The translations under genes and the position numbers were made by a program. Positions 8,466 through 17,449 of a DNA stretch of 64,000 nucleotides are shown one piece after another. Below the pieces are notes generated by a model that was not told the DNA's origin, ran no database searches, and was given only the letters and a program-made list of their open reading frames with translations. Every line of letters starts with the position of its first letter. Position 1 is the first letter of the stretch. Source of the DNA: Prochlorococcus sp. scB243_495D8 (GTDB lineage: Bacteria > Cyanobacteriota > Cyanobacteriia > PCC-6307 > Cyanobiaceae); the NCBI GenBank assembly GCA_000634195.1, contig JFLT01000187.1, positions 1 through 64,000 of the forward strand. Reading direction: 5' to 3'.

Positions 8466-10769
8466 TTAGCCCAGCCCGAAAAGGCGAGCATGGAAGAATG
8501 CCCATGTGGTAGCAATACCACCGACAAGGAAGTGTGTTACTCCTACTGCTCTACCCTGGGTGATAGATAAAGCTCTTGGTTGAATGGTTGGAGCAACTTT
8601 AAGTTTGTTATGTGCCCAAACAATTGATTCGAATAATTCTTGCCAATATCCCCTTCCACTAAAGAGGAACATTAAACTAAATGCCCATATGAAGTGAGCT
8701 CCTAAGAACATCAAACCGTACATGCTTATTGATTGACCATAACTTGTTAATACTTGAGAAGCTTGCGCCCAAAGGAAATCTCTTAACCAACCATTAATAG
8801 TGATGGAACTTTGCGCGAAGTTACCGCCAGTGAGTCCCCAAACATCACTCTGCATCTTCCAAGAGAAGTGGAAAATTACTATTGATAAACAGTTATACAT
8901 CCAGAAAAGGGCTAAGAACACGTGGTCCCATGAAGAAACTTGACATGTACCACCTCTTCCAGGTCCATCACAAGGGAATCTAAATCCTAAAGAAGCTTTA
9001 TCAGGGATCAACCTTGAACTTCTTGCATAAAGTACTCCTTTGAGAAGTATCAAAACAGTTACGTGAATTTGGAAAGCATGAATATGATGAATCATTAAAT
9101 CAGCTGTTCCTAATGGAATTGGAGCAATAGCAACCTTTCCACCCACTTCTACTAAACTTCCATTAAAAACTTCACTTAAAGCTTTGTGAGGTAAAGCTTC
9201 TGCAGTACCTGCCAAAAGAGAAGTTCCAACAGCAGATGCTTGAATACTCTGTACCCATTGAGCAAAAATTGGCTGAAGTTGGATTGCAGAATCACTAAAC
9301 ATATCTTGAGGTCTACCCAAAGCCCTCATAGTATCGTTGTGAATATAAAGTCCAAAGCTATGGAATCCTAACCACATACATACCCAGTTTAAATGACTGA
9401 TTAGGGCATCTCTTGCTTTAAGGATTCTGTCTAATACATTATCAATATGTTTTGCTGGATCATAATCTCTAACCATTGCGATTCCAGCATGGGCGCCTGC
9501 ACCTACTATAAATAATCCACCTATCCACATGTGATGAGTAAATAATCCAAGAACTGTCATATAGTCAGTAGCTATGTATGGATATGGAGGCATCGCATAC
9601 ATATGATGAGATACAAGTATGCTTATTGATCCAAGCATTGCTAGGTTAACTGCAAGCTGGGCATGTCTACTTTCTGCCATGAACTCAAAAAGACCTTGAT
9701 GACCTTTAGGAGCAGGAAATAATATTGGGTCTCCTTGCTGTGAATCTAATATTTCTTTCATACTATGACCAATACCGTAGTTGGTCCTATACATATGACC
9801 ACCAATTATCGCTATTACACCAAAAGCTAAGTGATGATGAGAAACATCAGTCATCCATAAACTTCCTGTAACAGGGTTAAGTCCACCTTTGAAGGTAAGG
9901 AAATCTGAGAAAGCTAACCAATTTAAACTAAAGAAATTACCTGTACCACTTGCTAATCCTGGAAATATCTGACCGATAATTTGTGGATCACAGAGTTGAT
10001 GCGGCATAGGCATATCTGCAATAGTTGCTATTTCTTTACCATTGATTACTAAAGGAGAGCCAGCATCAATTGCATCTAAGAGAGCTGCAGTAGGAGCTCC
10101 GATATGAATACAATGACCAGCCCATGCTAAAGATCCTAATCCTACTAAACCAGCTATATGGTGGTTAAGCATAGACTCAATATCTTGGAACCACTCCATT
10201 TTTGGAGCTGCTTTGTGATAATGAAAAATTCCGGCATGAAGCATAAGTGCAGCCATTACTACAGCACCTATTGCTAACGCCATCAGTTCACTTTCATTAG
10301 TAATTCCCCATGCTCGCCACATATGGAAAATTCCCGAACTGATTTGAATTCCGTTGTAGTTTGCTCCAAGATCAGCATTCAGCATTTCTTGCCCAACTAT
10401 TGCCCAAACTTGCTGAGCACCAGGTTTAACGTGAGTTGGGTCAGCTAACCAACCTGAATAATTAGAAAATCTTGCTCCATGGAAAAATGCTGCACTCATC
10501 CATATAAAAATGACTGCAAGATGTCCAAAATGAGCTGAAAAGATTTTTCTTGTTGCTTCTTCAGCATCGCCTGTATGCACATCAAAGTCATGTGCGTCAG
10601 CATGCAAATTCCAGATCCAAGTTGTAGTTTTTGGACCCTTAGATAATTTACTTGACCAGAAGCCTGGCTTATCTAATTTGGCAAAATCAATAGGTCTTGG
10701 GTCGGCCTTTACAGGATCTTCCAAAACTTTTTTGTTTTTTTCTCCACTTTCTGGTGGGCTGATGGTCAT
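8466..10769 (-). CDS. psaA: Photosystem I P700 apoprotein A1, PsaA
   Basis: A 767-residue partner of PsaB in the PSI core heterodimer. The FX ligand motif [18 protein letters not shown] is intact, the many membrane-helix histidines are present and the C-terminus is [11 protein letters not shown]. The ATG at 10769 has a purine-rich GAGGTG ribosome site 6 nt upstream. It is the first gene of psaAB. The 335-bp upstream region is shared with the divergent cbiG-cobJ gene and carries several short inverted repeats. Confidence 0.99.
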   Translation of the reverse strand: MTISPPESGEKNKKVLEDPVKADPRPIDFAKLDKPGFWSSKLSKGPKTTTWIWNLHADAHDFDVHTGDAEEATRKIFSAHFGHLAVIFIWMSAAFFHGARFSNYSGWLADPTHVKPGAQQVWAIVGQEMLNADLGANYNGIQISSGIFHMWRAWGITNESELMALAIGAVVMAALMLHAGIFHYHKAAPKMEWFQDIESMLNHHIAGLVGLGSLAWAGHCIHIGAPTAALLDAIDAGSPLVINGKEIATIADMPMPHQLCDPQIIGQIFPGLASGTGNFFSLNWLAFSDFLTFKGGLNPVTGSLWMTDVSHHHLAFGVIAIIGGHMYRTNYGIGHSMKEILDSQQGDPILFPAPKGHQGLFEFMAESRHAQLAVNLAMLGSISILVSHHMYAMPPYPYIATDYMTVLGLFTHHMWIGGLFIVGAGAHAGIAMVRDYDPAKHIDNVLDRILKARDALISHLNWVCMWLGFHSFGLYIHNDTMRALGRPQDMFSDSAIQLQPIFAQWVQSIQASAVGTSLLAGTAEALPHKALSEVFNGSLVEVGGKVAIAPIPLGTADLMIHHIHAFQIHVTVLILLKGVLYARSSRLIPDKASLGFRFPCDGPGRGGTCQVSSWDHVFLALFWMYNCLSIVIFHFSWKMQSDVWGLTGGNFAQSSITINGWLRDFLWAQASQVLTSYGQSISMYGLMFLGAHFIWAFSLMFLFSGRGYWQELFESIVWAHNKLKVAPTIQPRALSITQGRAVGVTHFLVGGIATTWAFFHARLFGLG

Positions 10770-11104
10770 CTAGCACCTCGAAAATAATTGACATTAAAGC
10801 CGATTGATCGGATCTCGAACATATTTATAATGATAATGTTCAAGAAAACGAATCCCTCGGAAACTTTAGATATTCGTTTCAAAAATAATAAGGCAAAGAT
10901 TCTTTCGTTATGCATTAACGTAACAAATGTTCTAATGATTGTTACTATATGAATATTTTGTTAAATTCTTGTCTATGACTAGATTATGAGTATTTTTACT
11001 CAAATTTTATATAAATTTCTTAAATTTTTTTTTATATTTCAAAGAAAATTTTTTAAATCCAACAACAGGATATAATTTCAACGTAACTGTCAATAGTTTC
11101 TGAT
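10770..11104. other. Divergent intergenic region psaA / cbiG-cobJ
   Basis: A 335-bp gene-free stretch that must hold the psaA promoter and leader. No tRNA, convincing sORF or terminator is visible. It contains a palindrome at 10801-10810, an inverted repeat at 10817-10841, CGTTA/TAACG at 10906-10920 and GTAACAA/TTGTTAC at 10920-10945. The part next to the cobalamin gene is almost pure A/T. No cobalamin riboswitch was recognised. Confidence 0.6.
10801..10841 (-). promoter_or_regulatory. Inverted repeats in the psaA leader/promoter
   Basis: CGAT-TG-ATCG (10801-10810) lies 31 nt upstream of the psaA start. GAACAT-N13-ATGTTC (10817-10822 and 10836-10841) flanks an AT-rich TATAAA-like segment that could be the -10 element. 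An operator for light or redox control is possible, but the transcription start is not known from the sequence. Confidence 0.35.
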
Positions 11105-12907
11105 TTGAAAGGAATTGCTATAGGTCTATCTAATAATTCAAAAGAAATTTTAAAAAGGCTTAAAAAAACAGAATTTGTCAAAGAAATATATATTGCAGGT
11201 TCTTCAAAAGAGGATGGTAAGGAAAATGAACTTATTCAAGTACAAAAACCTAAAGAAATCTTACTTAAAAAATGGCCAGACATAGATTTAATAATTTTTA
11301 TAGGCTCCATCGCTGCATCAATACGTATAATAAATTCTTTTTTAACCTTAAAAGATCAAGATCCTGGTGTAATAGTTATAGATAACAAATGTTCAAAGAT
11401 AGTTCCTTTAATTGGTTTGCATCAGTCAAATACACAAAATATTGCATGTCAAATTGCTAATTTACTTGGTGGCGAAATAATAGAAACTAATAATTCCAAT
11501 GATCAAAGCTTCTTAAATCTTGATGCATTTGGGAATCAATGGGGTTGGCAAAGATCTGGCAACATAAAGGATTGGTCAAAACTCGTAATTAAACAAGCTA
11601 AGAACGAAAAAATATTTTGCAAACAATTATCTGGTAATAGCTTATGGAAAAATTCAGAATCAGGGGAGATAATTAATCAAATTAATGAAAAAGAAATTGA
11701 AAAACCAGATGCGACTTTTCATGTGAGTATATTCGAAAATCATGAAACTACTTGGCACCCGCGGGTATTATGGATTGGCATTGGATGTGAAAGAAATACA
11801 AGCAAAAACTTAATAGCAAATTCCTTAAAAAAATTTTTTAAGTCAAGTAATTTATCACTTCATTCAATAGCAGGATTTGCAACTATTGATATTAAAAAAG
11901 ATGAAAAAGGAATTTTAGAACTTGCTGAAGAAGATAACTTGCCTATTAAGTTTTTTACCAAAGAAGATCTTTCAACAATAATTGTTCCAAATCCTTCAAG
12001 TGTTGTAAAAAAGGAAATTGGCACTCCTTCTGTAGCTGAAGCCTCTTGCTTACTCGCAGCAGGAGAAGAATCTAAATTATTAGAAGAAAAAAGAATTTTT
12101 AAAAATCAATCAGGGGCAGTAACTATCGCTGTAGCAGAATCAAAAAATCAATTTTATCCAACTAATGGGGAAATCCATATCATCGGGAGTGGGCCTGGAG
12201 ATATCTCCCTCTTAACCAATAATGCAAGAAAAGCACTTTCAAAATGTACTGTTTGGATTGGATATAAAATGTACTTGGATTTAATTAAACCTTTAAAAAG
12301 GCGAGACCAGGTTTTAATTGAAAGTAAACTTACAGAGGAAAAAGAAAGGTGTAGCAAGGCAATAAAATTAGCCGAGGAAGGATTGAAAGTGGCTCTAATT
12401 TCTTCAGGAGAAGCAGGATTTTATGGAATGGCTGGTTTACTTTTAGAACTACTTCAAAAAATCAAAATAGAAAATAGACCTTACTTTGAAGTACACCCTG
12501 GTATAAGTAGTTTGCAACTAGCGGCTGCACTTAGTGGTGCACCACTTATGAATGACTTTTGTTCAATCAGTTTAAGCGATAAGTTAACACCTTGGTCTTT
12601 AATAAAAAAAAGAATTGAAGGAGCTCTTCTAGGTGACTTTGTAATAGCATTCTTTAATCCTCAATCAATTGAAAGAAATTGGCAGTTAAAAAGTGCAATT
12701 GATCTATGTTTAAAATCTAGGCAAGGGGATACTCCAGTTTTAATTGCCAGACAAGTAGGTAGAGAGAATCAATCCAAAAAATTTTTTACTTTAAACGCTA
12801 TTCCTTTTCAAGAAATTGATATGTTGTCAATAATTATTATTGGTAATTCTCAAACCACGTTAATAGATGAAATATTTCTTACACCAAGAGGATATTTACA
12901 AAATTAA
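11105..12907 (+). CDS. cobJ: CbiG-CobJ fusion: cobalt-precorrin 5A hydrolase-type / precorrin-3B C17-methyltransferase
   Basis: A 600-residue two-domain cobalamin enzyme. Residues 1-340 or so are CbiG-like: an N-terminal segment with IFIGSIAASIRI and the CbiG C-terminal region with GIGCERN, HSIAGFATIDIKKDE and SVAEASCLLAAG. Residues 356-600 or so are a SAM-dependent tetrapyrrole methylase with the IHIIGSGPGD start, SSGEAGFYGMAGLLLE and HPGISSLQLAAA motifs (CobJ/CbiH). The fusion is common in cyanobacteria and couples ring contraction with lactone opening. The start is TTG at 11105; no ATG fits the conserved N-terminus better. Confidence 0.93.
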   Translation: MKGIAIGLSNNSKEILKRLKKTEFVKEIYIAGSSKEDGKENELIQVQKPKEILLKKWPDIDLIIFIGSIAASIRIINSFLTLKDQDPGVIVIDNKCSKIVPLIGLHQSNTQNIACQIANLLGGEIIETNNSNDQSFLNLDAFGNQWGWQRSGNIKDWSKLVIKQAKNEKIFCKQLSGNSLWKNSESGEIINQINEKEIEKPDATFHVSIFENHETTWHPRVLWIGIGCERNTSKNLIANSLKKFFKSSNLSLHSIAGFATIDIKKDEKGILELAEEDNLPIKFFTKEDLSTIIVPNPSSVVKKEIGTPSVAEASCLLAAGEESKLLEEKRIFKNQSGAVTIAVAESKNQFYPTNGEIHIIGSGPGDISLLTNNARKALSKCTVWIGYKMYLDLIKPLKRRDQVLIESKLTEEKERCSKAIKLAEEGLKVALISSGEAGFYGMAGLLLELLQKIKIENRPYFEVHPGISSLQLAAALSGAPLMNDFCSISLSDKLTPWSLIKKRIEGALLGDFVIAFFNPQSIERNWQLKSAIDLCLKSRQGDTPVLIARQVGRENQSKKFFTLNAIPFQEIDMLSIIIIGNSQTTLIDEIFLTPRGYLQN

Positions 12908-13000
12908 GTTTAAATAATTAATAGTCAATCAAGAATAACTTTTTTCTTTGCTTTTTTCTTATAAGAATACTAATCTTTTAAGATAGGATTAAAAAAATCA

Positions 13001-13789
13001 TTGAAAAATATTAGTTTAGTTTTATTTGATATAGATGGTGTTATACGCAGTGTAGAGAATAGTTATAGACTTTCATTAAAAAAAACAGTTTATAAATTTT
13101 CTGGATGGGAGCCAAGTTATGTTGATATCGATAGCGCAAAAAATGAAGGAATATGGAATAACGATTGGGATTTAAGTTTAGAGCTTATACGAAGATATGT
13201 AAAAAAAAAGAACTTAAAACTTACAATACCCTCAAGAGAAGTAATCGTTAAATGTTTTGAAAAGTTTTATTTTGGGGGAGATCCTAATAAAGATAGTAGT
13301 TATTGGTCTGGATTAATAACAAAAGAAGAGTTATTAGTTAATAAAAAGTTTTTTGATTTACTAGAAAGCAATGGAATAATTTGGGGTTTTGTTAGTGGTG
13401 CAGAGCCTGCTTCTGCAAAATTTGTTTTAGAAAAAAGACTTGGACTAAAATCACCTCCATTAATTTCAATGGGAGATGCCCCTGACAAGCCTGATCCTAA
13501 AGGTTTTATTCACTTATCAAAAAAGCTTCTTGGAGATAAACTTGGCCCATCAAATATTCCCATTGCATATGTAGGAGATACTATTGCAGATGTCCATACA
13601 GTTATCAACGCAAGAAAGGAAATACCATCTCAGAAATTTATAAGTATAGGAATTGCACCCCCTCATTTACATTTAGAGTCTCGATTAAAAGAGCGGAATT
13701 TATACGAAAAAAATTTATTAAATTCTGGTGCTGATATAATTTTAAATTCTATACATGAATTAAAAGATATCAATTTTGAATTGTTTTAA
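13001..13789 (+). CDS. HAD-superfamily (subfamily IA) hydrolase
   Basis: A 262-residue phosphatase-type protein with all four HAD motifs: nucleophile DIDGV near the N-terminus, motif II as FVSGAE, motif III as KPDPKGF and motif IV as YVGDTIADV. The extended cap and the sequence around motif I resemble a cyanobacterial HAD-IA group. The substrate is not predictable. The start is TTG at 13001, ten codons before the nucleophile motif, and no alternative is available. It follows the cbiG-cobJ gene by 93 bp on the same strand. Confidence 0.85.
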   Translation: MKNISLVLFDIDGVIRSVENSYRLSLKKTVYKFSGWEPSYVDIDSAKNEGIWNNDWDLSLELIRRYVKKKNLKLTIPSREVIVKCFEKFYFGGDPNKDSSYWSGLITKEELLVNKKFFDLLESNGIIWGFVSGAEPASAKFVLEKRLGLKSPPLISMGDAPDKPDPKGFIHLSKKLLGDKLGPSNIPIAYVGDTIADVHTVINARKEIPSQKFISIGIAPPHLHLESRLKERNLYEKNLLNSGADIILNSIHELKDINFELF

Positions 13790-13984
13790 AATTAAATAAA
13801 AATCACTTAATCTACAACCCAGTAGAATCAATAGTTAAGGAAAATATTAGAAGAGAACTAAATTTATTAATGAAGTTTATTTAAAAGATGGGCTTCAATA
13901 AATTAGTCAAGACTTTACAAACCACAATTGCTTAAAAGAATTTCTCATAAAATATTCTCATAAAATTCATATTTAAATCTTTTT

Positions 13985-14959
13985 TTACATGAGATTTAAG
14001 TTATTTAAATCAAAATATAAAGATAATGCTTTTTCTCGCAATCCCACATCAAGGTTTAATGTGATGTCTTTTTTTGATTCTCTAAATTCAAAAGAATAAG
14101 GATTTTTTATTTTTGCAATTTCCTGAATTTGAAACCAGTAATCCCTAGATGAACAAAGTTTTTCATAAGAGATAAGATGCACATTCTGGTTTTTTTCTGA
14201 CAACTGAAAAGCATAACTATATGTAAGGTACCATTGTTCAATCCAATGATTGATTTCTAAATCATTATGAAAATTTAGATTTTGACTACAAATAGGAATA
14301 TAGTCTGGACCAAATTCTGTATGTCCTATCCATTTCATATATTTGGATATGAAATGGTCATTTGTAGAATCTTTAATAAATTTTTTATGTTGAGTAAGTA
14401 AAGAAAATGCATGTTGTATTGGATTCCTAAAAGGGATTAGAATTTTTGAATTATTAAAAATAGAAGAAATCAAATTAATCCTTCTTATATTCTGATTATT
14501 TTTACTAAGGTATCTTTCTTTATTTTCTTTATGAAGAATATTCCCTACATAGACTCTGAACTTATCTTCTAATTCTTCATAATCTTCTTCCCCAAAAGTT
14601 TTCCAAAATACTTCTTCGAATGCTTCTGGAGATTCTTTAGAAATTTTAATACCATCTCCGTGTGCTCTTTCAGTCAACTCTAAATCTCTTTTAATGAAAG
14701 AAATTTTAGCCCAGAGATTTGGAGCAAGTATAAATGGCATATCAGAATAAGAGAGCGACCCAAAAATTTTGGATTTATAAAGTGCATTCAACAATATTGT
14801 TGTTCCTGCTCGTGCAAGTCCTGCAATAAAAATATGATTTTCAGTTTTACTTGAACAATAAACATTATTATTTTCAAAATCAAAAGTTACTTTTCGCATA
14901 AATTGCGATGAAAGTGCAAGTTGATGTAACTTTTGTTCCAACCAAGAATAATTATTCAT
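13985..14959 (-). CDS. PAPS-dependent sulfotransferase family protein
   Basis: A 324-residue protein with the 5'-phosphosulfate loop GLARAGTTIL (residues 47-56) and a 3'-phosphate-binding strand-helix KILIPFRNPIQHAFSLLTQH in the middle. These are the two PAPS motifs of cytosolic-type sulfotransferases. A probable general base lies within the acidic ESPEAFEEVFW region. It transfers sulfate from PAPS to a hydroxyl or amine, but the acceptor is unknown. It is the last gene of a four-gene operon; its ATG overlaps the preceding stop as ATGA. Confidence 0.88.
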   Translation of the reverse strand: MNNYSWLEQKLHQLALSSQFMRKVTFDFENNNVYCSSKTENHIFIAGLARAGTTILLNALYKSKIFGSLSYSDMPFILAPNLWAKISFIKRDLELTERAHGDGIKISKESPEAFEEVFWKTFGEEDYEELEDKFRVYVGNILHKENKERYLSKNNQNIRRINLISSIFNNSKILIPFRNPIQHAFSLLTQHKKFIKDSTNDHFISKYMKWIGHTEFGPDYIPICSQNLNFHNDLEINHWIEQWYLTYSYAFQLSEKNQNVHLISYEKLCSSRDYWFQIQEIAKIKNPYSFEFRESKKDITLNLDVGLREKALSLYFDLNNLNLM

Positions 14960-15312
14960 TTAATAATAAGTTTTTTAAAATATGAATAACAAAATGTAAT
15001 CAATATAGATTCAATAATTCCATTCGTCGAAAATGTGAAAGAAAGAAAACCACTGAACCAATTTTCAGCAATTATAAAAATACAAAAAATCAAAAGGAAT
15101 ATCAATAACATTTTTGATGAAAATTTCATCATCTGTATTGAATATTTAGGAATGATTTTTTCTTTCCAATGATCACTTACATTTTTTTTAGATATTACAT
15201 GTATAGTTTTTTTGCTCACTTCAATTAAAGAATTGATTAAATCAATATGCTTTGATCTTATGAATATTTCAACAGATAATAAACAAACAATTAAAAGAAT
15301 TAAATGATTCAC
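14956..15312 (-). CDS. Small integral membrane protein of the sulfotransferase operon
   Basis: A 118-residue protein with hydrophobic helices at the N-terminus (LILLIVCLLSVEIFI), middle (MLLIFLLIFCIFIIA) and C-terminus, the loops being Lys/Ile-rich. The start is GTG, overlapping the previous stop as GTGA (15309-15312), and its own stop overlaps the sulfotransferase start. I do not recognise the family. Its position implies a membrane partner or anchor for the sulfation enzymes; this is inference from coupling only. Confidence 0.72.
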   Translation of the reverse strand: MNHLILLIVCLLSVEIFIRSKHIDLINSLIEVSKKTIHVISKKNVSDHWKEKIIPKYSIQMMKFSSKMLLIFLLIFCIFIIAENWFSGFLSFTFSTNGIIESILITFCYSYFKKLIIK

Positions 15313-15524
15313 TTTCTATATTGATTCTCATTTTTAGATAACTTCTTTTTTCTTTTATTTTTAAAGGCACGTTTGATTGGATAATACAGAATACCCCATA
15401 ATCCTAAAAAGAATGCAGCAATAATTCCAAAAATTGCAGCTATAACACCACCTCCCATTCCAGGACCAATATAGGCAAATAGTGGGTTTGCATTAAACAG
15501 GATATAAGAAATCATAGAATTCAT
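15309..15524 (-). CDS. Small membrane protein with YIGPG motif
   Basis: A 71-residue protein. After a short N-terminal hydrophobic stretch, YIGPGMGGGVIAAIFGIIAA starts a Gly/Ala-rich transmembrane helix continuing through LGLWGILYYPIK, and a basic tail (KNKRKKKLSKN) is predicted to be cytoplasmic. Similar YIGPG small proteins occur beside surface-modification genes in other bacteria, as a general impression rather than a checked fact. It overlaps both operon neighbours by 4 nt. Confidence 0.72.
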   Translation of the reverse strand: MNSMISYILFNANPLFAYIGPGMGGGVIAAIFGIIAAFFLGLWGILYYPIKRAFKNKRKKKLSKNENQYRK

Positions 15525-16876
15525 AAATTACATTCAACGCGAGATTGCAAAAAGTTATCTACCATTTGAATATCCTTTTCATCATATAAAATTCTTGACC
15601 AACTAACAGTATAAGTCTCACCATTTTTAGCTCGATTTACATGTGACCATCGAAGTGAACCATCTGAGTTAAAATATAAAGTTCTGCCATAATTTGATTC
15701 CTCAACAAAAAGATCTCCATTTAGAAGAATTTGACTTCTCCCTTCAGTAATTGTTCTAACATCCAATTTTTTTAAACTTTCTTCTAGATAATTTGAGTAT
15801 TGATTAGTTTTAAAATCATAAATTATTACTTCATTATTGCCATCCACTACATCGCCACCCACAAAATTCTTAGAGTTATTATTAAAAACTGATATTTTAT
15901 GGTTGTTTATTATATCAACATCATGCTGATGAAAGAATGGACCTGTTCCCTTCCAGATAATTTTATTTGTTAATGGTCGATATAATAAAACCATTGATTG
16001 ATGTCTTAGAGATAAAAAAACATCACCTTTTTTCCAAAAATCTCCGTCAAAATTTACTGGTTGTATATCATTTAAGTGTATTGGGTTTTTACTGAAGACG
16101 TCCTGATCACCCATCCCAAAAAGTAAATATTCCAATCCATTTTCTATAAATATTTGAGAAACAGACTTTTCAAATAAAATTTCTCCATTAGGAGATAATT
16201 GAACAATTGCATCATCGTAATAACCCTGTTTTTCCCAGATATTTCTACCAACTTTTTTAATCGGTAAGGACTGCGGGTACATATGCGAAGGAACCCAAAT
16301 ATTACCTTCAATATCTTTTTCTATAGAGTGATGAAAATTATCATGTGCAATTTCAAAAATTAGGTTTGAACATGCATCGACTTTGATTAAAGGCGAATTA
16401 TTTTGAAAAATCAGTCCACCATCTTTAAGTAGTAAAGGATGCCTTAGTAAAAATCTTGAATTATTATTATCTACATTAAGATATTTAAACTCATTAATTT
16501 TATCTATTGATCGATTAAATTTATTTATATCAGGATTCCAAGTATGCAAAACCTTAAAATTCCTTAAATCGATAAGTTCCACTATTCCCTCTCTTAAATC
16601 ACCACTATATTTCGAGAAAAGCATATAAGATTCATTTATATTGGGGGTTCCATCGAAATTATCCAAAAGAGGAAATCTATCCTCCACTTTGAACCCAATC
16701 ATTAATTTTTTAAATGTTACAGGTATTTCAGTAATAAACAATGCAGTTTTAGAAACCCTTCCCAATTTGGTGCTTCCTACCAATTCTTGCCTGACAAGTA
16801 AACCAAAACCAATTGAAACGGGTAAGCCTAAAAGTATTACCAAGTAAAGAATCCAAATTTCAATCTTTTTGAACAT
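15521..16876 (-). CDS. Arylsulfotransferase (ASST)-like membrane-anchored protein
   Basis: A 451-residue protein with one N-terminal transmembrane/signal-anchor segment (ILYLVILLGLPVSIGFGLLV, residues 9-28) and an extracytoplasmic beta-propeller-like body. FFHQHDVDIINNHKISVFNN matches the conserved His-Asp-Val-Asp region of the arylsulfotransferase_2 family, and GDVFLSLRHQSMVLLYRPLT precedes it. ASST enzymes move sulfate between aryl compounds without PAPS, but many family members are uncharacterised, so activity here is not assured. It is the first gene of a four-gene operon with 4-nt overlaps throughout. Confidence 0.78.
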   Translation of the reverse strand: MFKKIEIWILYLVILLGLPVSIGFGLLVRQELVGSTKLGRVSKTALFITEIPVTFKKLMIGFKVEDRFPLLDNFDGTPNINESYMLFSKYSGDLREGIVELIDLRNFKVLHTWNPDINKFNRSIDKINEFKYLNVDNNNSRFLLRHPLLLKDGGLIFQNNSPLIKVDACSNLIFEIAHDNFHHSIEKDIEGNIWVPSHMYPQSLPIKKVGRNIWEKQGYYDDAIVQLSPNGEILFEKSVSQIFIENGLEYLLFGMGDQDVFSKNPIHLNDIQPVNFDGDFWKKGDVFLSLRHQSMVLLYRPLTNKIIWKGTGPFFHQHDVDIINNHKISVFNNNSKNFVGGDVVDGNNEVIIYDFKTNQYSNYLEESLKKLDVRTITEGRSQILLNGDLFVEESNYGRTLYFNSDGSLRWSHVNRAKNGETYTVSWSRILYDEKDIQMVDNFLQSRVECNL

Positions 16877-17194
16877 AAAAGTTCGGTTAATATATTTATT
16901 TTTTTATTTGAGTAATATACTACCTTACTATTAAATATTTCATTTGTTTTAATTAAAGATCAGAAAATATTTTAATCTATAAAAAGCTTTTAGAACGTAT
17001 CCTCTGACTACGAAATCTTTATACAATATTTTTGATTAACATCTAGTAATTACAAAATAATTTCCCAAAGAGTTTGTTGACTTAATTATGAACCTATAAG
17101 AGGAAATAAAGAATTTTTTTTCTTAAACCTTTTATGAGTCTATTTAACCTAAACTTGATCAAACTCAAATAAACCGAAGCTGATGCAAATATGG

Positions 17195-17205
17195 CGGAGA
17201 GGGAG
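17195..17205 (-). repeat. 11-bp copy of the tRNA-Ser 3' end (att-like)
   Basis: CGGAGAGGGAG is identical to 18635-18645, the 3' end (acceptor arm and start of the T-arm) of tRNA-Ser(GCT), and is in the same orientation. The copy lies beyond the 3' end of the tRNA, at 1,440 bp. This is the geometry left by integration of a tRNA-targeting element. The short match makes this a proposal, not a proof. Confidence 0.5.
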
Positions 17206-17276
17206 TTACTCGGAGTGAGTCTTGAAGGCACTCTATGAAAAGTATAGGGAAGGCAAAAAGATGATGATAATGAGAA

Positions 17277-17297
17277 TTATCCCCTAATTTATCCCCT
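17277..17297. repeat. Left pair of TTATCCCCT repeats
   Basis: TTATCCCCT occurs at 17277-17285 and again at 17289-17297, a 12-bp period. Another pair in the same orientation lies on the other side of the lyase-like gene. Such paired short direct repeats could be arm-type sites of a tyrosine recombinase or sites for a regulator. Confidence 0.5.
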
Positions 17298-17328
17298 GAG
17301 TTTATTTGTTAATTTGGAGTATTTTATT

Positions 17329-17436
17329 TTATCCCTCGATCTCTACACTCTCATTCGGTAAACCAGTTTTACCTTTAATTTCATCTCCAAGTGATATCCA
17401 CCATCTATAGTCTATTTGTTCAAAAGCAAAAAACAC
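17329..17436 (-). CDS. Possible 35-residue protein or gene fragment
   Basis: A short open frame with protein-like composition: from GTG at 17436 it reads MFFAFEQIDYRWWISLGDEI and continues to ...LPNESVEIEG before TAA at 17329-17331. The frame has an upstream stop at 17455-17457, so it cannot be a long gene's intact 3' end. It lies 13 bp downstream of the lyase-like gene on the same strand. It may be a genuine small gene, or the surviving C-terminal piece of a gene lost from the island. I do not recognise it. Confidence 0.4.
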   Translation of the reverse strand: MFFAFEQIDYRWWISLGDEIKGKTGLPNESVEIEG

Positions 17437-17449
17437 TTTGTAGTAAAAA

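Larger units (their letters stand above)
16877..17328. other. Intergenic stretch upstream of the sulfotransferase operon
   Basis: About 450 bp without a convincing gene. The right part holds an 11-bp copy of the tRNA-Ser 3' end (17195-17205), a short GAGTG/CACTC inverted repeat (about 17213-17235) and two TTATCCCCT repeats. The left part is AT-rich and should contain the promoter of the operon starting at 16876. Confidence 0.6.

Noticed and set aside
13940-13975. Short repeated TCTCATAAAAT downstream of the sulfotransferase gene
   Set aside because: Two imperfect neighbouring copies in AT-rich sequence with no flanking structure; not enough for a repeat element.
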